Positions 1-5,520 of a stretch of DNA of 11,466 nucleotides are shown here, one piece after another (positions within the stretch are counted from its first letter, which is position 1; each line of letters opens with the position of its first letter). The stretch lies in the NCBI GenBank assembly GCA_046714355.1, contig JBKKAR010000153.1, forward strand, positions 1 to 11,466. The letters are read 5' to 3'. The notes beneath the pieces were generated by a model. That model saw only the letters and a list, made by a program, of their open reading frames with translations, searched no databases and was not told the DNA's origin. The translations under genes and the position numbers were made by a program. This DNA comes from JACDAN01 sp046714355. GTDB taxonomy: Bacteria > Actinomycetota > Thermoleophilia > Gaiellales > Gaiellaceae.

Positions 1-809
1 CCGACGGTGTTCCTGAGCACGCCGATCCCCTCGACCTCCAGTTCGACCACGTCGCCGGGCTGGAGCCACCGCTCGTCGCCGAGCTCGAGGATGCATCCGG
101 TTCCGACGGTCCCCGAGCCGAGGATGTCGCCCGGGCAGAGTTCGGTGTTGCGCGCGGCGTGGGCGACGATCGCCTCCCAGGAGTGGTGCATGTCGGCCAG
201 GTTCCCGCGCGATCGCTCCTCGCCGTTGACGCGAGCGACCATCACGGCCTCCGACCCGTCGAACTCGTCGGGGGTGACGACCACAGGGCCGAGGCTCGTC
301 GCGAAGTCCTTGCCATTCGCCGGGCCGAGGCCGACCTTCATCTCCTCGCGCTGAAGGTCCCGCGCCGACCAGTCGTTCAGGACCGTGAAGCCGCCGATCT
401 TCCCCTCGGCGCCGATGACTGCGGCGACCTCGAGCTCGTAGTCGAGCTCGCTCGTCCTCTCGGGATACGGGATCTCGTCCTCGGGCCCGTAGATGGCGTT
501 CGGGTTCGAGAAGTAGAAGACGGGGATCCGGTACCACTCCTCCGGAACCTCGAGGCCGCGGCGCTCGCGCGCCGTCTTGACGTGCTGCTCGAACGCGTAG
601 AAGTCGCGTACCGACGTCGGCTTGAGGATGGGTGGCCGCAGGTCGACCTCGGCGAGCGGGTACTCCGCGTGCTCGCGTGACTGTCCGCCCCCGGTGAAAA
701 ACGACTGGAGCGTCTGCGCCGCGAGCTGGATCACCCGGTCGCCCTCGATCCGGCCGGGCCAGCCGCGCTGCAGGTCCTTCCCCTTCGGACTGAACATGCA
801 GAGCTTCAC
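1..809 (-). CDS. Fumarylacetoacetate hydrolase (FAH)-family protein, C-terminus cut by window edge
   Basis: The reverse strand is open from a GTG at 809 to the left edge and gives 269 residues. The start is fixed by an AGGAG at 816-820, six bases upstream, and by the family-like opening MKLCMFS. The FAH-fold core is clear: DYELE (residues 123-127, with the metal-ligand acids E125 and E127), NDWSARDLQ (145-153, with D146 a likely metal ligand), GPANGKDFATSLGP (162-175, with K167) and the GSGTVGTG loop (231-238). The family hydrolyses or decarboxylates acylpyruvate-type compounds using Mg or Ca; true FAH splits fumarylacetoacetate to fumarate and acetoacetate at the end of tyrosine breakdown. 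With hpd in the same window that role is plausible, but FAH-fold specificity is poorly predicted by sequence, and 5-carboxymethyl-2-hydroxymuconate-type or acylpyruvase activity is possible. Perhaps 30-60 C-terminal residues are missing. Cytosolic; no signal peptide. Confidence 0.9.
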   Translation of the reverse strand, partial: MKLCMFSPKGKDLQRGWPGRIEGDRVIQLAAQTLQSFFTGGGQSREHAEYPLAEVDLRPPILKPTSVRDFYAFEQHVKTARERRGLEVPEEWYRIPVFYFSNPNAIYGPEDEIPYPERTSELDYELEVAAVIGAEGKIGGFTVLNDWSARDLQREEMKVGLGPANGKDFATSLGPVVVTPDEFDGSEAVMVARVNGEERSRGNLADMHHSWEAIVAHAARNTELCPGDILGSGTVGTGCILELGDERWLQPGDVVELEVEGIGVLRNTV

Positions 810-824
810 CTCGCGCTCCTGACC

Positions 825-930
825 GGCGGCGGCTCCCACCGGGCGATGCCCGGCTCCGCCACCGCCTGCCGCCTCTGGCGGCACGCAGCCTTCCGGGGCC
901 GTGCCACTTGCACTGTCCCCTCCGGCTGCG
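825..930. other. Three abutting hairpins in the CDF-FAH gap
   Basis: The 154-bp gap (810-963) holds no gene but is packed with inverted repeats. Hairpin I: 825-833 pairs with 858-866 (one C-A mismatch at 830/861) and encloses a perfect CCGGGC-GAT-GCCCGG stem at 839-853. Hairpin II: TGCCGCC-TCT-GGCGGCA at 867-883. Hairpin III: CGCAGCC (884-890) with GGCTGCG (924-930), enclosing GGGG/CCCC (895-898/917-920) and GTGC/GCAC (901-904/910-913). The three abut with no bases between them. On the minus strand they lie after the CDF stop and end just before the ribosome-binding site of the FAH gene. No U-tract follows, so this is not a standard intrinsic terminator. It could be a structured mRNA leader, a processing or attenuation site, or chance pairing in GC-rich DNA. 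CCGCC copies at 856-860 and 933-937 allow alternative folds. Confidence 0.4.
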
Positions 931-963
931 CACCGCCAGATGGTGTCTCATGAGGGCGAGGTT

Positions 964-2307
964 TCACGGCTCGGTGTGCACCACGACGTCGGCGATCTCG
1001 GGACGTTCGGCGCGGATCCGCTCCTCGATCCGGCTCGCAAGCTGGTGGGCCTCGGCGAGCGAGCCGCCGGCGACATGAACGGTGACAAAGAGCAGCAGGC
1101 CCTCGTCCGTCTGGATGAACCGGACCTCACGGGGCGGCCCACCGGTCAGTTCGCGGACGACCTCGACGATCGGGCGCTCGTCCGGCGCGCTCGGCCGCTC
1201 GCCCGGTTTGGCCTCGCGGAGCGGCTCCAGGTGGGTCTGCACGGAGACGACCGACGGCACCGCCTCGCCAATCGCGAGCTCGACCTCGGAGGCCACCTCG
1301 TGTGCGTCGGCCAGAGGGAGCTCGCCCGGCAGCTTGATATGGAGGCCGACTTCCACGCCGCCGTCCACCGTTACGACCCGAACGTTGTGCACCTCCCGCA
1401 CCCGCGGGACACCGAGCGCCGCAGCGAGCACGCGCTCCCGCAGCGCCTCTTCGTCGGTTCTCGGCTCCACGTGGACAACGACGTCCGAGTTCGGCAGTGC
1501 CCGCTGGACGGCGTCCTCAACGGCGTCGGCTGCGGCGTGGCCCTGTCCGACGGCGGCTCCCGGCGGGACGCCGATGACGACGTCGGCGAAGTGGCGCCCC
1601 GACGACTGGCGGACCCGCAGCCGGCGCAGCTCCACCGGCGGATCGACCCCCGCGATCGCCTCGCGGGCCGCCTCATGCGCGTGGGCCGGCGTCCGATCCA
1701 TCAAGACGTCTGCGTTCGTCCGGATCAGCCGTGCCGCAGCGAGCAGCACCAGGACGGCCACGAAGAGCGCGGCGAGCGAGTCCGCGCGGGCGTAACCCGA
1801 GGCGACGAGCACGAGACCGATCAGCACGGCGAACGTGCCCGCGAGGTCGCTCGCGAAATGGAGCGCGTTCGCCTGGAGCGCCGCGCTCCCGTAGCGCCTG
1901 GAGCCCTGCAGCGAGACCAGCGTCCGGCTGGCGTCGATCACGATCACGATCCCGATCACGAGGAAGGCGTACCAGGTTGCCCTCACATCGGGCTCCGAGG
2001 AGCCGACGAGGTGCGACAGGGCCCGGAACGAGAGGAACAAGCTGGCGAGGACCAGAATCGTCGCCTCGGCAACGGCGGCGAGATGCTCCGCCTTCCCGTG
2101 GCCGTAGGGGTGACCCGTGTCGGCCGGACGACCGGCGACCCCGACCGCGAAGAAGGTGAGAAGCGCGGCGACGAGATCCGTTCCCGAGTGGATCGCCTCG
2201 GAGACGAGCCCGAGGCTCCCGCTCGCGAGCCCGGCCCCGAGCTTGAGCCCGATCAGCACGAGCGCCGCGAACACGGAGACAAGTGCGGTGCGCCGTTGCG
2301 GAGACAC
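964..2307 (-). CDS. Cation diffusion facilitator (CDF) transporter with three tandem C-terminal modules
   Basis: 447 residues, a divalent-metal (Zn/Fe/Mn/Co-type) efflux antiporter of the inner membrane. The membrane domain covers about residues 8-200. It carries the paired metal-site motifs HxxxD in TM2 (H40-SGT-D44) and TM5 (H150-FAS-D154), plus the conserved GHPYGHGKAEH loop (65-75). After it come three ferredoxin-like cytoplasmic modules at about 205-283, 284-363 and 375-447. Each has an AH- or GH-started helix and a similar closing strand: VVVHVEP, VSVQTHLEP and VVVHTEP. Typical CDF proteins are about 300 residues with one such module; the extra length here is accounted for by the repeats. 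The start is GTG at 2305-2307 with no Shine-Dalgarno sequence; a TAGCCT (TANNNT-like -10) on the minus strand ends six bases before it, so a leaderless transcript is possible. Metal specificity cannot be told from the sequence. Confidence 0.93.
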   Translation of the reverse strand: MSPQRRTALVSVFAALVLIGLKLGAGLASGSLGLVSEAIHSGTDLVAALLTFFAVGVAGRPADTGHPYGHGKAEHLAAVAEATILVLASLFLSFRALSHLVGSSEPDVRATWYAFLVIGIVIVIDASRTLVSLQGSRRYGSAALQANALHFASDLAGTFAVLIGLVLVASGYARADSLAALFVAVLVLLAAARLIRTNADVLMDRTPAHAHEAAREAIAGVDPPVELRRLRVRQSSGRHFADVVIGVPPGAAVGQGHAAADAVEDAVQRALPNSDVVVHVEPRTDEEALRERVLAAALGVPRVREVHNVRVVTVDGGVEVGLHIKLPGELPLADAHEVASEVELAIGEAVPSVVSVQTHLEPLREAKPGERPSAPDERPIVEVVRELTGGPPREVRFIQTDEGLLLFVTVHVAGGSLAEAHQLASRIEERIRAERPEIADVVVHTEP

Positions 2308-2334
2308 AGAGGAAGGCTAGATGGTTGATTCCAC

Positions 2335-2370
2335 GATCTCGCGCGTCCGGTTGCGCGATCTGGCGCGTCT
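2335..2370. promoter_or_regulatory. Candidate operator: 22-bp-spaced direct repeat before the CDF gene
   Basis: GATCTCGCGCGTC (2335-2347) recurs as GATCTGGCGCGTC (2357-2369), 12 of 13 bases identical, with a repeat period of 22 bp (about two helical turns). An inverted TCGCGC/GCGCGA pair (2339-2344/2353-2358) overlaps it. The pair starts 28 bp upstream of the CDF start codon, where a regulator would be expected to bind. No regulator gene is in the window, and no known metal-regulator box is recognised. Confidence 0.3.
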
Positions 2371-2448
2371 GGGCCGCTCCCGTCCCCGGTCAGACGCCGC
2401 CTTCAGCGCCCGCCCGGTGACGGGAGCTTCGCGACGTCAGTCCGGCAC

Positions 2449-2465
2449 CGATGCTGGCAGCATCG
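2449..2465. repeat. Perfect 17-bp inverted repeat CGATGCT-GGC-AGCATCG
   Basis: A 7-bp perfect inverted repeat around a 3-base centre lies in the 297-bp gap between the CDF gene and the terminator of the secreted-protein gene. It could be an operator or a small hairpin. There is no T-tract on either side, so it is not a convincing terminator. The rest of this gap (2371-2557) shows no gene, tRNA or recognisable riboswitch. Confidence 0.3.
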
Positions 2466-2557
2466 CCACCGGCCTGCCGCCGCACCCCAGAGCGGCCAGC
2501 CCGCGCCCCGGAACGGACGATCTCATGGCATCACCCATCTAACGGGACTGGAAACGC

Positions 2558-2583
2558 CGAGAGCCCGCCGGAGCGGGCTCTCG
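2558..2583 (-). terminator. Hairpin terminator of the secreted-protein gene
   Basis: A perfect 11-bp stem, CGAGAGCCCGC/GCGGGCTCTCG, with a 4-base loop (2569-2572) begins 21 bases after the stop codon at 2605. On the minus strand it is followed by GGCGTTTCC, a weak U-tract. Stem strength and position make termination the likely role, in the short-U-tract style common in high-GC bacteria. Confidence 0.65.
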
Positions 2584-2604
2584 AGCGAATCGATGAATCA
2601 GTTC

Positions 2605-3219
2605 CTACGCGTCGGCGATGTCGCCGCGGAACTCCTCCTGGAGGAAGGTCCCGGCACCCTTGCCCTTGTCCTGCCAGTGGCGGAACAGGAGCGGCCGCTG
2701 GCGCGGCGCGGTGTAGTTGAAGTTGAAGTTGCAGTCCATGCTGTCCTCGAAGCACGAGAACTTCGCATCCGGCCCGAAGAACGTCGCGAGGAACACGTCG
2801 GTGAACCCGCACTCGGGCCCGGTGCACGTGGCGTTCCGGTCGAACGTTCCGCCGGTGACGGTTCCGCGGATGTAACCGCGCATCCGACCGGTCACGCCGG
2901 CGCGGATCGTCTGCCCGTGCCTGCCCGTGGTGTCACAGGCGCCCGGGCTCTTGCCGGCAAGCGTGACGAAGTGACCCCGGTCGAACCGCGTCAGCGTGTA
3001 CGAGCCGTCGTGATTCTTCTTGACGCGGAACGTCCGCTTGACGGTGTCGGTCGCCCACGGCGTGCCGCAGGACCCGTTGTCCGTCGTGGTCACCGTGAAC
3101 CGGTACTTGTTGTGGTGCTTCTTCGACTTCTTCCCGCCGTGGCCCGGATCGGCAAGGCCGGTTGCAGCGAGCGCAAGCGCGCCGAGCAGCAGAATCGAAA
3201 GAACAATCAAGCGTCTCAA
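2605..3219 (-). CDS. Secreted six-cysteine protein of unknown function
   Basis: 204 residues. The N-terminus is a clear Sec signal peptide: MRR, a hydrophobic core LIVLSILLLGALALAATGLA, and likely cleavage near A23-D24. A basic, glycine-rich linker (GHGGKKSKKHHNK, 26-38) follows, then a domain of about 165 residues. The mature part has six cysteines (C51, C95, C132, C137, C156, C163), an even number that could make three disulfides outside the cell. Other features are TVTTTDNGSCG, SPGACDTTGRHG and the GTVTGGTF segment; the domain looks beta-rich. It ends in an acidic GDIADA tail. I recall similar uncharacterised secreted proteins from actinobacteria but know no function. The start is TTG at 3217-3219, supported by a strong GGGGAGGA eight bases upstream. 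It appears to be a single-gene transcript with its own terminator at 2558-2583. Confidence 0.8.
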   Translation of the reverse strand: MRRLIVLSILLLGALALAATGLADPGHGGKKSKKHHNKYRFTVTTTDNGSCGTPWATDTVKRTFRVKKNHDGSYTLTRFDRGHFVTLAGKSPGACDTTGRHGQTIRAGVTGRMRGYIRGTVTGGTFDRNATCTGPECGFTDVFLATFFGPDAKFSCFEDSMDCNFNFNYTAPRQRPLLFRHWQDKGKGAGTFLQEEFRGDIADA

Positions 3220-3247
3220 ATGAAAATCCTCCCCTAGTTTTTGTCCT

Positions 3248-3266
3248 CGTGAGTGTTCACGTTCAC
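3248..3266. promoter_or_regulatory. Candidate operator: CGTGA-N4-TCACG palindrome with tandem GTTCAC
   Basis: CGTGA (3248-3252) and TCACG (3257-3261) form a perfect inverted repeat around four bases. Overlapping it are two exact tandem GTTCAC copies (3255-3260, 3261-3266). The element is 29-47 bp upstream of the TTG start of the secreted-protein gene and downstream of the desaturase terminator, so it most likely acts on the secreted-protein gene. No clear -35/-10 pair is visible. The regulator is unknown. Confidence 0.3.
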
Positions 3267-3272
3267 GATCGC

Positions 3273-3297
3273 AAAAAGCGCTGGAAATGCGGTTTTT
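3273..3297 (-). terminator. Intrinsic terminator after the oxidoreductase gene
   Basis: Read on the minus strand, AAAAACCGC, a 7-base loop and GCGCTTTTT form a stem (A5/T5, one C-C mismatch, CGC/GCG) ending in a run of five T. It starts 9 bases after the stop codon at 3307. A/T symmetry means it could stop transcription in either direction. The AT-rich run stands out from the GC-rich surroundings. Confidence 0.5.
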
Positions 3298-3306
3298 ACG
3301 AACTCT

Positions 3307-4710
3307 TTACCCGCGCAGTGCGGTTTTCGCGGCCAGATAGCCGCACATCCCGTGGACACCTCCACCCGGAGGCGTCGCCGACGAGCAGATGTAGAGCCCG
3401 TCCACCGGCGTCGAGTAGGGGTTCAGCCGAATCACAGGCCGCGTGAAGAGCTGCCGGAGATCCTGGACGCCGCCGTTGATGTCGCCGCCGACGTAGTTCG
3501 GGTTGTAGGCCTCCAACTCCGGAGCGCTTCTCGTCCGCCGGGCGATGATCCGGTCCCGGAACCCTGGGGCGAAGCGCTCGATCTGACGCGCGATCGCATC
3601 TGTCATGTCGACCGGCGATCCGTTCGGCACATGACAGTACGCCCAGAGGGTGTGCTTGCCGTCCGGAGCGCGGGTCCCGTCGAACAGCGATGGCTGGGCC
3701 AGCAGGACGTAGGGACGCTCGGTCACCCGGTCTTGCCAGACGGCGTCCTCCGACTCGACGATCTCCTCCAGGGTCGGTCCGAGGTGAACCGTCGCGGACC
3801 GGGAACATTCCGCAGCCGTCCACGGCACCGGCCCGTCGAGAGCCCAGTCGACCTTGAACACGCCGGGGCCGTAGCGGTAGCGGCGGAGCGCCTGGAGGTA
3901 GCGATTCGGGAGCCGGTGGCCGGCGATGCGGATCAGCTGTCGTGGAGTCAGGTCGAGGAGCAGAGTCTTTGCGGGCGGAAGCTCGTCGACCGACTCGACC
4001 GGCCGGCCGGTCTCGATCTCGCCGCCGAGGGAGCGGAGGTAGGACGCCAGCGCGTCGGCGATCGCCTGCGAGCCGCCGCGGGCGAGCGGCCATCCATACG
4101 CGTGGCCGAGTAGGCCGAGCACGAGGCCGAAGGACGCCGTCGGGCTTCGGCGCAGCGACTGGATCGAGTGGGCCGCGAGCCCTGCGAAGAGCGCTTTCGT
4201 CCGATCGTCCTCGAACCGTCGGGTCAGCCCGACGGCGGAGCGGAGACCGAGGAGGCCGAACCGCGCCGCGGAAATCGGGTGTCGAGGCAGCGGCCGCGGG
4301 CCGAGGAGGAACGGCATGAGCCGACCCTTGTCCTTCACGAGCGGCTCGAATATCCGCCGATACTTGCGACCGTCCTCTCCCAGCTGCGCCGCCGTCTCCT
4401 CCACCGACCGCTCGAGGGTGACCGCGGTGCCGTCGTCGAAGGGATGCGCCAGCGGGGCGGGCGGGTGGACGAACTCGAGGCCGTGCTCGTCCAGCGGCAG
4501 CTCGCTGAAGAAGGGCGAGCTAAGCGCCGTCGGATGGATCGCCGAGCAGACGTCGTGGACGAATCCCGGTTCCGTCAGCTCGGCGGACCGCATCCCACCA
4601 CCGACGGTCTCTGCGCCCTCGATGACCAGCACGGAGCGGCCCTCCTGGGCCATCGTGATCGCGGCGGCCAGTCCGTTAGGGCCGGAGCCGACGACGACAG
4701 CGTCAGGCAT
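3307..4710 (-). CDS. FAD-dependent phytoene-desaturase-like oxidoreductase (COG1233 type)
   Basis: 467 residues, a flavin amine-oxidase/CrtI-like fold. The N-terminal Rossmann motif is VVVGSGPNGLAAA (5-17), followed by the acidic end of beta-2 (E31) and the GGGMRSAELTEPGF stretch (37-50). The C-terminal FAD-binding end is GLYICSSATPPGGGVHGMCG (438-457), typical of this family. Family members desaturate or isomerise carotenoids and related isoprenoids, but this branch (also containing PYROXD2-like proteins) has many members of unknown substrate, and no crtB or other carotenoid gene is nearby. It overlaps the upstream DUF2071 gene by 8 bp (ATGCCTGA holds both its start and that stop), indicating translational coupling. 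A role with the neighbouring genes in lipid or quinone chemistry is inference. Confidence 0.88.
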   Translation of the reverse strand: MPDAVVVGSGPNGLAAAITMAQEGRSVLVIEGAETVGGGMRSAELTEPGFVHDVCSAIHPTALSSPFFSELPLDEHGLEFVHPPAPLAHPFDDGTAVTLERSVEETAAQLGEDGRKYRRIFEPLVKDKGRLMPFLLGPRPLPRHPISAARFGLLGLRSAVGLTRRFEDDRTKALFAGLAAHSIQSLRRSPTASFGLVLGLLGHAYGWPLARGGSQAIADALASYLRSLGGEIETGRPVESVDELPPAKTLLLDLTPRQLIRIAGHRLPNRYLQALRRYRYGPGVFKVDWALDGPVPWTAAECSRSATVHLGPTLEEIVESEDAVWQDRVTERPYVLLAQPSLFDGTRAPDGKHTLWAYCHVPNGSPVDMTDAIARQIERFAPGFRDRIIARRTRSAPELEAYNPNYVGGDINGGVQDLRQLFTRPVIRLNPYSTPVDGLYICSSATPPGGGVHGMCGYLAAKTALRG

Positions 4711-5494
4711 CTTCGAACGGCCAGAACACGACGTCCTGGCGCGCGGAGAAGTGGAGCAGTGGAGCCTCGTCGACGAGCTCGACCGATCGAGGCGCCATCG
4801 TGCTCTCCTCGATCGCGGCCTCCGCCGGCTGGAGCGGCCAGGGCTCGTGGTGGATCTCGATCCTCCTCACGCGGCCCGCGTCGCTCGTGTAGAGGCAGTA
4901 CCGCTCCGTCAGGAAGTGCGCGAGCGAACGGGGGTCGGCGTCGAGCGCATCGCCGATCGGCCGGTAGCGGGCCCGAAACGCAGCCGGCGCGCCGCGTGAG
5001 TCTCGCCGTCTGCTCTCGTACCGCAGCGAGCCGTCCCGCCACTCGGCGCCGATGTCCGCCCGGAAGTACGGGAGCTTGTAGCTGAACCGGGCGGCTTCCA
5101 CCGCCAGTTGGCTCGATGCGTCGAGGCTGAAGAACCAGATGCCCGACTTCCCCCCGGCGGTGACGTAAGTCCGGGTGTTCACCTCCAGGAACGACGAGAC
5201 GAACGGCAGCGGCGGCAGGCCACGGGCCCGGAGGCCGGTGAGCCGGAACGGCACGACGCCGACCCAGGCCTCGTCCTGGTAGAGATCGAGCTCGACCCCC
5301 TCCGGTAGGAGGGCCCGCAGCTCCTCGGCAGGTGCGCGCCAGTGGGCGAACAGAAGGTCTTCCCAGGTCTGCCCCATGATCCACGAGCCCTCGGGCAGCG
5401 GCCAGGGACGGTGGTCGGTCACCTCGAGCGCGGCGCTCTGCCTCGCCGGCGCCTGAACCGCGTCGAGGACGCTCCAGGGTCGTGTGCTCGTCAT
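4703..5494 (-). CDS. DUF2071 (YqjF-like) family protein
   Basis: 263 residues if started at ATG 5494. The family signature is strong: HRPWPLP (28-34), QTWEDLLFAHW, then ELRALLPEGVELDLY and AWVGVVPFRLTGLR, with the beta-rich middle SFLEVNTRTYV. The fold is predicted to resemble acetoacetate decarboxylase-like proteins; no activity is established for the family. The start is uncertain. Residues 1-24 do not look conserved, no Shine-Dalgarno is evident, and an in-frame GTG at codon 25 (5422) would still keep the conserved HRPWPLP and would leave a roomier 98-bp divergent promoter gap instead of 26 bp. It is the first gene of a two-gene operon with the COG1233 oxidoreductase, and divergent from the carboxylase-like gene. 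Confidence 0.88.
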   Translation of the reverse strand: MTSTRPWSVLDAVQAPARQSAALEVTDHRPWPLPEGSWIMGQTWEDLLFAHWRAPAEELRALLPEGVELDLYQDEAWVGVVPFRLTGLRARGLPPLPFVSSFLEVNTRTYVTAGGKSGIWFFSLDASSQLAVEAARFSYKLPYFRADIGAEWRDGSLRYESRRRDSRGAPAAFRARYRPIGDALDADPRSLAHFLTERYCLYTSDAGRVRRIEIHHEPWPLQPAEAAIEESTMAPRSVELVDEAPLLHFSARQDVVFWPFEDA

Positions 5495-5520
5495 CGCCCT
5501 GGCAATCTACGGAACGAACG

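Noticed and set aside
159..680. 173-codon plus-strand frame
   Set aside because: It is antisense to the FAH-family gene, whose metal-site motifs are intact; low-complexity composition.
810..963. Known riboswitch or tRNA in the CDF-FAH gap
   Set aside because: No SAM, cobalamin, TPP, SAH or ZTP consensus pieces, and no tRNA T-loop or anticodon arm, could be matched; only generic hairpins are seen.
901..2328. 475-codon open frame on the plus strand covering the whole CDF gene
   Set aside because: It is rich in Arg, Asp and Gly with no recognisable domain, and mirrors the CDF gene, whose transmembrane and HxxxD motifs are clear. Long antisense frames are expected at this GC content.
5482..5520. 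GTG at 5482 as the start of the carboxylase-like gene
   Set aside because: It would overlap the divergent DUF2071 gene and add 13 polar residues not typical of the family; ATG 5521 fits better.
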